This document shows positions 17,011 to 25,159 of a stretch of 64,000 nt of DNA, in pieces; the first letter of the stretch is position 1; each line of letters starts with the position of its first letter. The position numbers were made by a program, and so were the translations under genes. A model generated the notes under the pieces. It saw only the letters and a program-made list of their open reading frames with translations. It made no database searches and was not told where the DNA came from. The stretch is from CAYNRG01 sp964399545 (lineage in GTDB: Bacteria; Bacillota_I; Bacilli_A; Erysipelotrichales; Erysipelotrichaceae): contig CAYNRG010000007.1 in the NCBI GenBank assembly GCA_964399545.1, forward strand, positions 13,978 to 77,977. Direction: 5' to 3'.

Positions 17011-17833
17011 GCACTTTCTCCTTCATTAAATTACATTGATGCTCTTCTTCTTTTCTATATCCTTTATTTCTTTTAATTAAATCATCAAAATTTACTTTAT
17101 GACCATCAAAATCCGGACCATCTACACACGCAAACTTTAATTGATCATCTACTGTCACACGACAACCTCCACACATCCCTGTACCATCAATCATTAGTGG
17201 ATTTAGACTGACAATTGTTTTTACACCTACTTCTTTTGTTAATTCACAAACAGCTTTCATCATCAAAACTGGACCAATGGCAATCACCAAATCGATTTCC
17301 TTCTTATCCAAGTATGTTTTTAATGCTTGAGTAACATATCCTTCATTCCCATTAGAACCATCATCGGTCATAATCATACATTCTTGCGCAATTGATTTCA
17401 TGTTTTCTTCTAAAATAATCATTTCTTTATTTCGAAAACCAGCAATGATATCTACTTCCTTACCTAAATTAGAAAGATACTTAGCACTAGGATAAGCAAT
17501 AGCAGTTCCAACTCCTCCACCTACAACACAAATTCGTTCTGCATTTTCAAAGTCGGTAGCTGAGCCCAAGGGGCCGACTACATCTAAAATATTATCTCCT
17601 TCATTTAAGAGAGATAATTTCGTCGTTGTCTTCCCAACCGCCTGAATTATCAATGTTATTGTTCCTTTTGTAGAATCATAGTCAGAAATTGTTAATGGAA
17701 TTCTTTCTCCAAATTCATCTACTCTTAAAATAATGAATTGTCCCGGAAGGACTTTCCTGCTAATATCCTTTGCTTCAATTTCAAGCATAAATACAGATTG
17801 ATTTAATTGTTTCTTATTTACTATTTTCGACAT
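17003..17833 (-). CDS. NfnA-type ferredoxin--NADP reductase subunit (FAD, 2Fe-2S)
   Basis: 276 residues. Ferredoxin-reductase-like FAD domain (GQFIILRVDEFGERIPLTISD near 28-48), NAD-binding segment (ICVVGGGVGTAIAYPSAKYL near 102) and a C-terminal 2Fe-2S motif (GTGMCGGCRVTV, then FACVDGPDFDGHKV). This matches the sulfide dehydrogenase/dihydroorotate-dehydrogenase electron transfer family and NfnA. It is coupled to the NfnB-like gene downstream. The SD TAGGAGGA overlaps the rnc stop, so rnc and nfn are probably on one mRNA. Role: balancing NADH, NADPH and ferredoxin in an anaerobe. Confidence 0.85.
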   Translation of the reverse strand: MSKIVNKKQLNQSVFMLEIEAKDISRKVLPGQFIILRVDEFGERIPLTISDYDSTKGTITLIIQAVGKTTTKLSLLNEGDNILDVVGPLGSATDFENAERICVVGGGVGTAIAYPSAKYLSNLGKEVDIIAGFRNKEMIILEENMKSIAQECMIMTDDGSNGNEGYVTQALKTYLDKKEIDLVIAIGPVLMMKAVCELTKEVGVKTIVSLNPLMIDGTGMCGGCRVTVDDQLKFACVDGPDFDGHKVNFDDLIKRNKGYRKEEEHQCNLMKEKVRG

Positions 17834-17841
17834 AGTTCCTC

Positions 17842-18519
17842 CTATTTTACCATTTTTTCGAAAGCATCTTTTGCCGCCATTTGCTCTGCTTTCTTTTTGC
17901 TATTTCCTATTCCACGTCCTAAAACGATTTTATCTAATTTAACTTGGATATCAAAAACTGGGTTATTTGAAGGCCCCTTTACATGAACAACTTCATAAGT
18001 CACTGTTTTTCGAGTATCTGCCTGCACATATTCTTGTAACTTAGTTTTATAATCCACAATGATTGATTGATGTGGATTTTCAAGATATGGAATCAAAACT
18101 TCATTTAAAATTGGATGAACACTTTTCATACCACCATCTAAATATAGCGCCCCTAAGAAAGCCTCAAACATATCAGCTAGAATAGAATCCCTATTTCTTC
18201 CTCCGGTTTTTTCTTCACCAGAGCCCAACAAAAGAAAATTCATAAGTCCTAAGTTTCTTGAGTAGTCCGCTAATGATTTTTCGCAAACCAATTGAGCGCG
18301 AAAGGTTGTCATTTCTCCCTCACTCATTGGTGGTTCTATCACAAAAATATGTTCAGATACCCAAAGTTGTAAAACTGCATCTCCCATGAATTCCAAGCGT
18401 TCATTATCATGTTTTGCATTATTCTCGTTAACATAAGAAGAATGCATAAAAGACTGTTCGATTAATCGAACATCCTTAATTTCTATTCCTCGTTTTTTAG
18501 TCCATGCCTCTATTTTCAT
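17842..18519 (-). CDS. rnc: Ribonuclease III
   Basis: 225 residues. RNase III signature HDNERLEFMGDAVLQLWVSE (residues about 38-57), second acidic site DMFEAFLGALYLDGG near 118, and a C-terminal double-stranded RNA-binding domain ending SKKKAEQMAAKDAFEKMVK. It processes rRNA precursors and cleaves dsRNA. It starts 14 bp after recG. An acpP/smc neighbourhood, common for rnc elsewhere, is absent. Confidence 0.96.
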   Translation of the reverse strand: MKIEAWTKKRGIEIKDVRLIEQSFMHSSYVNENNAKHDNERLEFMGDAVLQLWVSEHIFVIEPPMSEGEMTTFRAQLVCEKSLADYSRNLGLMNFLLLGSGEEKTGGRNRDSILADMFEAFLGALYLDGGMKSVHPILNEVLIPYLENPHQSIIVDYKTKLQEYVQADTRKTVTYEVVHVKGPSNNPVFDIQVKLDKIVLGRGIGNSKKKAEQMAAKDAFEKMVK

Positions 18520-18533
18520 TTCCTTACCTCTAT

Positions 18534-20552
18534 CTAATCCATAACTATTGATGTCTTATCATTTAATTCTATCATTTTTTCAATTAATTGTTTATTATCT
18601 TTTTCATAACATTCATTCAAAATTTCAATTGCATCAGCTTTAGCTACTTCAATAATGGCCGTATCCTCCACTAAATTACCTAGAAGAAAAGCAGGTAACC
18701 CACTTTGCCTTGTCCCTAAGATATCTCCCGGCCCTCTAAGGCGTAAATCTTGACGTGAAATTTCAAACCCATTACTCTCCTGAACCAATACTTCAAGCCT
18801 TTCTAAGCTTAGTGGGTCTTTAGAATCAGTCAGCAAATAACAATTTCCCTGCCTTGTGCCGCGTTGAACTCTCCCCCGTAATTGATGTAATTGGCTTAAT
18901 CCGAAACGATGGGCATCATAAATAATCATTGTCGTTGCATTAATAACATTAACCCCTACCTCAATTACTGTTGTCGTTACCAAAATTTGAATCTTTCCTT
19001 TTGAAAATTCATTCATGATAAGTTCTTTTTCATCACTCGACATCTTACCGTGTAACTGCCCAATAGAAAATTTTGTACCAAAGTTCTTAACTAAATTCTC
19101 GTATACTTGCTCCACATTTCGAAAATCATAACCTTCACTCTCACTAATCGCACTACAGACAACATACATTTGGTGTCCTGATTCCAATTGAGCTTGAATA
19201 TTTTTCAATACTTTTCGGAAACTATTTTCTTTAATTAGCTTTGTTTGAACTTTCTTTCTTCCAACAGGCATAGTTTCAATGGTAGATATATCCATGTCTC
19301 CGTACAATGTGTTTGCCAATGTCCTTGGAATTGGAGTAGCACTCATTAACATAAAATCTACCTTATTCCCTTTTTCTAATAACTTTTTTCTTTGCCCTAC
19401 TCCAAATCGATGTTGTTCATCTGCTACCGCTAAACCTAAGTTTTGAAACTCTACTTCCTCTTGAATAATCGCATGTGTTCCTACTAATATATCAATTTCG
19501 CCATCTTTCAGCTGCTGTAATATTTCTTTCTTCTTCGATAAAGAAAGTGCTGAATAGAGGACTTCTATTTTTAAAGTAGTTGTTTTTAGGATATCTCTTA
19601 GAGATTTTATATGTTGCTTAGCCAAAATTTCTGTTGGTGCCAAAAGAGCCCCTTGATGACCCGATAAACAGCACCCATATAATGCTAGTGCTGCTACTAC
19701 AGTTTTCCCACACCCTACATCACCTTGAACCAATCGATACATCACACCATCTTTTTGCAAATCTTCTAAAACTTCATGTGTTACTCGAAATTGATCTGAT
19801 GTTAAATGAAAAGGCAGTGCATTCGCTAGTTTAAAAACATCATCAAATTCAAATCGCTTCCCTTCCCTTTGGTTCAACTCTAAGTTTTGCTTTCTTAGTA
19901 ATTGAATTGCAACATGAAACTTCAGAAACTCTTCATACTTCAGCATTCTCAATGCTTGTTTCACTTCTTCTTTACTTTGCGGAAAATGAATCCAATGATA
20001 CGCCCACTCCTTAGAACAAAGTTTGTACTTTCTCCGATATTTCTCTGGAATATCCTCTTCAATAATTCCTGCACTTGCAATCAAAGTCTTACGAATTGCT
20101 TGTTGAATTATTTTCTGTGTTAATTTATATCGCAAAGGATAAACAGGCTGAATACCTAGTTGTTCTGCCAATGGTTTCAAATTGTATTGTAATACTGTAA
20201 TCTTGTTTTTCCCCTCTACTTTAGCAAAGATAGTCATTTTTGTTCCTAAAGCAATCTTATTCATCCATGGTCGGTTAAAAATTGTAGCTTCTAGACAAGC
20301 CTCTTCACTTTCTATTTGAAATCGAGTCATCACTCGAGATCCTCCAAAGCGAATATTTACAGGTTTTGTCACCAACCTTCCTTCAAATACCACTTTCTCC
20401 TTCTCTTCCCACTCAGAATATGGCTTACTCTCAATTTGGTCATATCGAAAAGGATAATACGATAGCAAATCTCTATTATCTTCAATTCTCATCAAACTAA
20501 AAATTTCAATTTGTTTCGGGGTTAACTTACATTGTTTCAAGGAGATTGCCAT
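18534..20552 (-). CDS. recG: ATP-dependent DNA helicase RecG
   Basis: 672 residues, usual length. N-terminal wedge/OB domain, then helicase domains with Walker A QGDVGCGKTVVAALAL near 280, the box VADEQHRFGVGQRKK near 380, motif SATPIPRTLANTLYGD, and motif VI QLRGRVQRG near 560. Remodels stalled forks and Holliday junctions. Start ATG at 20552 follows GGAGG by 6 bp. A decayed second copy of its 5' end lies at about 24.96-25.10 kb. Confidence 0.97.
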   Translation of the reverse strand: MAISLKQCKLTPKQIEIFSLMRIEDNRDLLSYYPFRYDQIESKPYSEWEEKEKVVFEGRLVTKPVNIRFGGSRVMTRFQIESEEACLEATIFNRPWMNKIALGTKMTIFAKVEGKNKITVLQYNLKPLAEQLGIQPVYPLRYKLTQKIIQQAIRKTLIASAGIIEEDIPEKYRRKYKLCSKEWAYHWIHFPQSKEEVKQALRMLKYEEFLKFHVAIQLLRKQNLELNQREGKRFEFDDVFKLANALPFHLTSDQFRVTHEVLEDLQKDGVMYRLVQGDVGCGKTVVAALALYGCCLSGHQGALLAPTEILAKQHIKSLRDILKTTTLKIEVLYSALSLSKKKEILQQLKDGEIDILVGTHAIIQEEVEFQNLGLAVADEQHRFGVGQRKKLLEKGNKVDFMLMSATPIPRTLANTLYGDMDISTIETMPVGRKKVQTKLIKENSFRKVLKNIQAQLESGHQMYVVCSAISESEGYDFRNVEQVYENLVKNFGTKFSIGQLHGKMSSDEKELIMNEFSKGKIQILVTTTVIEVGVNVINATTMIIYDAHRFGLSQLHQLRGRVQRGTRQGNCYLLTDSKDPLSLERLEVLVQESNGFEISRQDLRLRGPGDILGTRQSGLPAFLLGNLVEDTAIIEVAKADAIEILNECYEKDNKQLIEKMIELNDKTSIVMD

Positions 20553-20604
20553 CCATATCCTCCGCTTCTAGCTACTCTTATTTTAACTCATTTCTGCTTA
20601 CTTG

Positions 20605-20627
20605 AAAAGAAAAAGGGCTTCGCCCTT
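20605..20627 (-). terminator. Terminator of the truncated msmX copy (left copy)
   Basis: Perfect stem AAGGGC-GAA-GCCCTT followed by TTTTTC on the minus strand, abutting the TAA of the msmX 3' remnant. The same element follows the intact msmX at 25141-25159. It lies directly upstream of recG. Confidence 0.85.
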
Positions 20628-20667
20628 ACTCACTAATTGCTTTTTCTGTTTCTAAATCAAGTAAATA
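20626..20667 (-). pseudogene. 3' remnant of a second msmX copy
   Basis: The last 12 codons plus stop read LLDLETEKAISE, against LFDLETEKTISD at the end of the intact msmX at 25158. The following terminator is also shared. Identity fades upstream of about 20667. This fragment sits directly before recG, as if msmX-recG was the ancestral order and the rest of this copy was lost. See the matching recG fragment at 24963. Confidence 0.8.
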
Positions 20668-20805
20668 TCTGGGCTCCTTGGTGAGTCAACGTAGTCATTT
20701 CAGCAATCCCTATAGAATAAAGTCCTACACCATTATCACTGCCTAACCACATAATATAATCTCCTAATACATAACATTTTGATTTATTAACCTCTCTCAT
20801 CACTT
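20660..20805 (-). other. Short remnant reading frame of unknown origin
   Basis: Part of the 418-bp gap upstream of recG. A frame from ATG near 20800 encodes about 47 residues containing KCYVLGDYIMWLG and runs into the msmX remnant in another frame, ending at a TGA inside it. The upstream GGGGGA is too close to the ATG for a convincing site. It faintly recalls the segment DKYVLTGAGLEWIG of the PstS-like protein at 23 kb, so it could be a decayed paralogue end. I do not consider it a working gene. Confidence 0.3.
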
Positions 20806-20908
20806 CCCCCAATGTTCCTCTATATTATAAATAATAACAAGAACTCTCACTATTTTCACGACTTTCTATATTTCTGAACTTCATTATATATAAAGCTGCC
20901 CTTAATAA

Positions 20909-20966
20909 AAACACCTCACATAGGGTGTTACTAAAAAGCATAAATTCTTACTAGAATTTATGCTTT
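20909..20966 (-). terminator. Tandem terminators after the HMA/TauE-like gene
   Basis: Two hairpins follow the gene on the minus strand. The first has perfect 13-bp arms (fwd 20935-20947 and 20954-20966, 6-nt loop) and then TTTTTAG. The second has 6-bp arms AACACC/GGTGTT (fwd 20910-20915 and 20924-20929) and then TTTTT. Together they isolate the accessory genes from the recG operon. Confidence 0.85.
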
Positions 20967-20970
20967 AACT

Positions 20971-22287
20971 TTATTCGATAACAGTGATACTACTTCTAAT
21001 CATTCCCATCCAACATGTAAATGTAAATGTGCCTAGTTTATCAGGTGTAAATTCCACAATATTATCTCCTGGGGATAATTTTTTCCTAATACCAAATTCA
21101 GGAATTCGAATCGCATTGTTACATCCATTTAAAGTTTCTTCTGTCGCTCGCAAGTTAAACCTTACTGGAATTCCACGGCGTACTGCAATAGGATCATACC
21201 CTCTGGATTGAATATCAATTTCTACAATTTGATAACCATCTTCCATTTTAATTTCAAATTCAGATAGATCTTTCGTTGGAGCATCAAAAGTTAAAAACCC
21301 CGATAAACTCATTCCTGTGTTAAACATCCCAATCCCTAAAAAGATTACTAAAACTGCACTCACGGCCATCATCTTGGATGTGAATTTCTTTGACAACATC
21401 GAACTTACCGCACCAAAACCAAACATCAATGGTGTTGTTCCAAGGCTAAATACAAGCATAGATAGAGCTCCTTTAATAGGATCGCCTGTAGATAATGCAT
21501 AAAGTTGCATGGCTTGTAGCGGACCACATGGCATCAATCCATTTAATAAACCAATATAGAACGGACCATGATTGCTTTTATCAATTCCTTTTGTAAGGAA
21601 GCGAGGTAAGCGTAGGTTATACTTTCTTAATGAAGGAAAAACATTTAATAAGTTCAATCCCATAATAACCATGAAGATTCCAGCGAAAATTGCAACAATT
21701 CCTCTCATCATCCCATTAAAGCTGATGATTGATCCTAGTGCTCCTACAAGACCACCTACAATAGTATATGAGATTACTCTTCCTGAATTGTAAAGAAAGC
21801 TTGGGCGAAGTCGGTCTTTTGTGGTTTCAGCTTTTACTCCCACACATTGTGAAAGAGTGATACCACCACACATCCCAACACAGTGGATGGATGTTAGTAG
21901 CCCAATGAGAAATAAGGTTATATATCCCATCCCTTCCTTTGCTTCAGGGAAGTAATTCAAGAAATCCAATAATCCAAATATACTTAAAACTTGGAAAAGT
22001 AAAAACATCCCCAAAAGAATCATTACCAACATTGGAAAAGAGATGAGTCTATTCTCACCTGAGTTTTTCCCATCTCCAAGATGATAACCCATGGATAGGA
22101 TTTCCTTTTCAATCTTTGATTCATTAACTTTACTGCCTTGGTAAGTTACTACTACTGTATTGTTTTTATAACGCGCTTTTACTTTCTTTACTCCAACCAC
22201 TTCTTTTAACTTTTTTTCTATCTTCATTTCACATGCAGCACAGTGCATATCACTCAGATAAAACTTCTTTGAAATTTCTTTAGACAT
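20971..22287 (-). CDS. HMA-domain / TauE-SafE-like membrane protein with C-terminal cupredoxin-like domain
   Basis: 438 residues in three parts. An N-terminal heavy-metal-associated domain with the ligand pair in SDMHCAACEMKIEKK (Cys16, Cys19). A central membrane region of about six or seven spans of the sulfite-exporter TauE/DsbD-like type, with the conserved TSIHCVGMCGG and NGLMPCGPLQAM. A C-terminal exported cupredoxin-like domain with possible ligands in GCNNAI and TCWMGM. Family knowledge points to copper or other soft-metal handling at the membrane; the substrate is not proven. It is the last gene of the accessory segment and has a strong AGGAGG site. No P-type ATPase or CopY regulator is nearby. 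Confidence 0.8.
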   Translation of the reverse strand: MSKEISKKFYLSDMHCAACEMKIEKKLKEVVGVKKVKARYKNNTVVVTYQGSKVNESKIEKEILSMGYHLGDGKNSGENRLISFPMLVMILLGMFLLFQVLSIFGLLDFLNYFPEAKEGMGYITLFLIGLLTSIHCVGMCGGITLSQCVGVKAETTKDRLRPSFLYNSGRVISYTIVGGLVGALGSIISFNGMMRGIVAIFAGIFMVIMGLNLLNVFPSLRKYNLRLPRFLTKGIDKSNHGPFYIGLLNGLMPCGPLQAMQLYALSTGDPIKGALSMLVFSLGTTPLMFGFGAVSSMLSKKFTSKMMAVSAVLVIFLGIGMFNTGMSLSGFLTFDAPTKDLSEFEIKMEDGYQIVEIDIQSRGYDPIAVRRGIPVRFNLRATEETLNGCNNAIRIPEFGIRKKLSPGDNIVEFTPDKLGTFTFTCWMGMIRSSITVIE

Positions 22288-22375
22288 TTTATATCCTCCT
22301 TATATTTAACCGACAAAGAAACAAGCTTTACATTCTTATTTCTCCACCTTTTCCATTGAAACTTTCTTTTTCTAC

Positions 22376-22564
22376 TTAAATACTAACCTTCACCAAGTTT
22401 TCCTTATCCATTCTTTCACTCAAGATATCCATCTCTTTTGATAAATTTATGAGTGATTGCGAATAATTTTTATTGATTGATGATTTTCCAACCATAAAAG
22501 GACTAATTAAATTACAGTTATATCTATTCATATTTACTTTCTCTGTCTTTTTTATTAATGACAA
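22376..22564 (-). CDS. Small ORF, uncertain
   Basis: A 62-codon frame from a TTG that overlaps the end of the Met-rich gene by 10 bp, or 51 codons from an internal ATG at 22531 (MNRYNCNL). Neither start has a good ribosome binding site. The product is hydrophilic without clear motifs; the last third could form a helix (INLSKEMDILSERMDKENL). The position between two likely metal-related genes is the only reason to keep it. Confidence 0.3.
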   Translation of the reverse strand: MSLIKKTEKVNMNRYNCNLISPFMVGKSSINKNYSQSLINLSKEMDILSERMDKENLVKVSI

Positions 22565-22914
22565 TTTTTTCTATTTCCTACTCTACGTCCTCTTCTTGAA
22601 TTAATAGAGCGATCCTCTTGGTTTGTATTTCTTCTGCTTCCCTCTTGGTTCATTCCACGCTCATTGCGCTCTTCATTCATTTCTTCATAAGTCATTGAGC
22701 GATTATCATTTCTATACATATTGTCATACATGTATTCCCTATTCATATAATACTCTTTAGACTCATATTCTCCCATCATTGAAATCTTGCGATTTCCTTT
22801 AATACATTCTTCATAGTGAAAACCGTAATTTCCTTCTCTATCTTCCTGTGCTCCGACACTCATTACTGATAGGGACATCATGAATACTAAAGCTACAGAT
22901 CCTCTTTTTTTCAT
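22555..22914 (-). CDS. Secreted Met/Arg/Asn-rich small protein
   Basis: About 119 residues from the ATG at 22914 (AGGAG 9 bp upstream; an ATG at 22920 is also possible; the frame opens further upstream to 22968). Signal peptide MKKRGSVALVFMMSLSVMSVGA with cleavage likely after VGA. The mature part of about 97 residues is very polar, with about eight Met and many Asn, Arg, Glu and Tyr, in imperfect repeats such as YYMNREYMYDNMYRNDN, and two Cys, one near the C-terminus (KNCH). No family recognised. Because an HMA/cupredoxin membrane protein follows, an extracellular metal-binding role is a reasonable guess, nothing more. Confidence 0.6.
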   Translation of the reverse strand: MKKRGSVALVFMMSLSVMSVGAQEDREGNYGFHYEECIKGNRKISMMGEYESKEYYMNREYMYDNMYRNDNRSMTYEEMNEERNERGMNQEGSRRNTNQEDRSINSRRGRRVGNRKNCH

Positions 22915-22990
22915 GTTCATTTTCTCCTTTTCACTACTAACACGAAACAAAAAGCTCTTTTCGTTCAAAATTTTTTAATTTTTTCTAAAA

Positions 22991-23018
22991 AAGTCCTACT
23001 CTTTTTTAAGTAGAACTT
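22991..23018 (-). terminator. Terminator after the PstS-like gene
   Basis: 10-bp arms (AAGTTCTACT / AGTAGGACTT on the minus strand, one wobble pair) with an 8-nt loop, followed by TTTT. It separates the PstS-like gene from the Met-rich gene, which must have its own start. Confidence 0.8.
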
Positions 23019-23068
23019 TCTAGTACAGCATATACCTAACCATGGAACCCACATTTAACTCTCTTAGA

Positions 23069-24616
23069 TTATTTAAAAGGTTGATAAAACTTTATATCTT
23101 CAAATTTTTGTTTATAGTCATATTCAAGCAGTCTCATGCTTATGTTTTCTAAATCATTCTCAGAAATTTCAATATCCACAGTAGAAACCCGATCCAATGG
23201 GAAATCTCCATTGTATTCTTCTTTTTGAGAATGACCTATCCACTCTAAACCCGCGCCAGTTAAAACATATTTATCTTCATCAATGTAATATGTTAACCCT
23301 TGATAATACCAACCCTCGTAAAAAAAGTTGTAAATTTCCTGCGCATAAAGGCTGTATTTATCATCAAGCTGCCTCAAAGCAATAGTGTTTTCTGTTTCAT
23401 CTATTTGAAGGTTCGGAGAAATAATTTTTGCCTTCTCTAGTATTGTTAAAAATTTTCTAGCGTTCTCGTTTTTTATGTATTTTTTGCTCAAAACCCAATC
23501 TGCATAACTATTGTGGATTGTAACTCTTCCATACTCATCAAGACTATAAAATTCTCTCTTTTCTAAGTTATACATAGATTTATACTCACTATAATAATAG
23601 TCATAGTTGTCATCATCTAAGACTTCTTTATTCTCTTGATTTTCTTTATCTACCTTATTTTTTATATTCACATATCCTATATCACCTAACAATAACTGCC
23701 CGTCCTCAGTCATTAAATAACGATAAAGTTTATCAGAGAATTCTGTTGCTAGTTCATTTTTTTTATCCCAATACAAATAATTGTATATCACAATTGGATA
23801 CTCTTCATTAAAGATTGTTTCATCTGTCGGTTCTATCCCATTTACATTAATGAACCTAACTCCTTGTCCCTCATAGTGCTTATCTACAAAAGTGTACATG
23901 TTGTACCCAATTGATCCAACTCCTCCATCAAAACCTTGAACATACATGACTAACATTCCCATTTCATCGGCTTCATAAATTTTGTTTCCTAGTTTCACAT
24001 CACCCATAAATTTTTTCATTCTAATTTGTGATCCAGAATCCTCATTTCGTTGGTAAGCAATTATTTCTTCATCTCTACCTCCAACTTCTTTCCAATTCTT
24101 AATCTCTCCACTATAGATTCCTTTGAGTTCTTCTATTGTCAGCTCTTCAATAGGGTTCTCTTCATTCACAAGAAACACAAAAGCTTCTCTTGTAATCTCC
24201 TCGCTCGCTAATTCAACTCCTGCATCCTCTGCTTTTTTCAATAACTCATCACTATAAGATACACCTAATAAAATGTCGTTTTCTCCCGATAAAAACATGT
24301 TGAAAGCATCCACAGTTCTATTGTGCTCTATTTCTTTTTCTTCTTTTCCAAATTGATCCTGTAATGCCTGATGTAGAGGTTTCATTGATGTTGATCCATC
24401 AATAGTTACCTTATCCCAGTTCTCGCTAAGATACAACCTCAATTCTTCTACTTCCCTATCTTCAGTCATTTTAAATACTTCTCTCTCATGCTGTATATAG
24501 GATTTTTCATCACCATTATTTTTATTAATATTATTAGTAATTGAGAATAGTGTAATAAATACAATAACTGCACCTACACTTAGTATTGCTTTTGAGTTAA
24601 TCTGCTTTTTCATCAT
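23069..24616 (-). CDS. PstS-like periplasmic-binding-type protein, membrane anchored
   Basis: 515 residues. N-terminal hydrophobic segment (about 10-27) without a lipobox cysteine, so probably an uncleaved anchor. Residues about 65-320 resemble phosphate-binding PstS: VTIDGSTSMKPLHQAL at the first strand-helix, then EEITREAFVFLVNEENPIEELTIEE-like and IYSGEIKNWKEVGG. The C-terminal 190 residues are of unknown type, rich in Tyr and acidic residues. No pstCAB or phoU is nearby, so it is an orphan; the ligand could be phosphate or another oxyanion. SD GGAG precedes the ATG pair. It is the first gene of the accessory segment. Confidence 0.75.
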   Translation of the reverse strand: MMKKQINSKAILSVGAVIVFITLFSITNNINKNNGDEKSYIQHEREVFKMTEDREVEELRLYLSENWDKVTIDGSTSMKPLHQALQDQFGKEEKEIEHNRTVDAFNMFLSGENDILLGVSYSDELLKKAEDAGVELASEEITREAFVFLVNEENPIEELTIEELKGIYSGEIKNWKEVGGRDEEIIAYQRNEDSGSQIRMKKFMGDVKLGNKIYEADEMGMLVMYVQGFDGGVGSIGYNMYTFVDKHYEGQGVRFINVNGIEPTDETIFNEEYPIVIYNYLYWDKKNELATEFSDKLYRYLMTEDGQLLLGDIGYVNIKNKVDKENQENKEVLDDDNYDYYYSEYKSMYNLEKREFYSLDEYGRVTIHNSYADWVLSKKYIKNENARKFLTILEKAKIISPNLQIDETENTIALRQLDDKYSLYAQEIYNFFYEGWYYQGLTYYIDEDKYVLTGAGLEWIGHSQKEEYNGDFPLDRVSTVDIEISENDLENISMRLLEYDYKQKFEDIKFYQPFK

Positions 24617-24960
24617 TTATCTCCTTTTTTAAATTTTATCATAAAATTAAGATATTTTCTTTTATATTTAAATCTTATTTTATGAAAAGAAATTAACTGA
24701 AACCTTAATTTTTCCAATTATTGGTAGACTTCAATCTTACAACGATTAGTTTCTATTATTCCAGCAGTAATTTCACCTATGAATATCATTGATATTTATA
24801 CAATAGACCTAGATTTTGTTCTGATTCTATCTTTTCCTTTCTCTCTACATCCATATTGATTCATTGTCAATCGATTATGCAAGATGTCTTAGAAGACTCA
24901 TGAACATATCTTTATACTCTTTCTTGATTCCTATAATAGTTATTCTTATACTTTATTTTA
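24617..24960. other. AT-rich spacer upstream of the PstS-like gene
   Basis: About 340 bp without a convincing gene. On the minus strand a short frame with GEITAGIIETNRCKIEVYQ occurs near 24719-24787 but has no start context and is flanked by stops, so it looks like a decayed coding remnant. The stretch nearest to the PstS-like gene should contain its promoter; a TATGAT-like -10 is seen, without a clear -35. Confidence 0.4.
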
Positions 24961-24962
24961 TT

Positions 24963-25098
24963 CCAGTCACCAGTCGAAAGTCTCTAAACCGAATATTTAC
25001 AGGTTTTATCACTAACTTCCCTTTAATTACATCCAAATGAGAAATTTTGATTTATTTTGGAGCTAACTTACATTGTTTTAAAGATATTACTATCCATG
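24963..25098 (-). pseudogene. Decayed 5' fragment of recG (right copy)
   Basis: On the forward strand CGAATATTTACAGGTTTT at about 24990-25007 repeats recG at 20350-20367. After an internal deletion of about 110 bp relative to recG, the segment around CTAACTTACATTGTTT (25063-25078) matches the recG N-terminal codons (SLKQCKL) through to the start. The shared sequence continues through the upstream region into the common terminator and msmX. The frame is broken, so it is a relic. It shows that recG once lay, or was copied, directly next to msmX here. Confidence 0.8.
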
Positions 25099-25140
25099 TC
25101 CTCTACTTCCTCAATCAACTTATTACTCTCTACTTAAAAA

Positions 25141-25159
25141 GAAAAAGGGCTTCGCCCTT
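25141..25159 (-). terminator. Terminator of msmX (right copy)
   Basis: Same stem as at 20605 (AAGGGC-GAA-GCCCTT, then TTTTTC on the minus strand). The stem overlaps the msmX stop codon. Confidence 0.85.

Noticed and set aside
20553..25157. Prophage or integrative element in the accessory segment
   Set aside because: No integrase, relaxase, replication or structural genes are present and no tRNA flanks it; the long direct copies of recG/msmX sequence explain the borders better.
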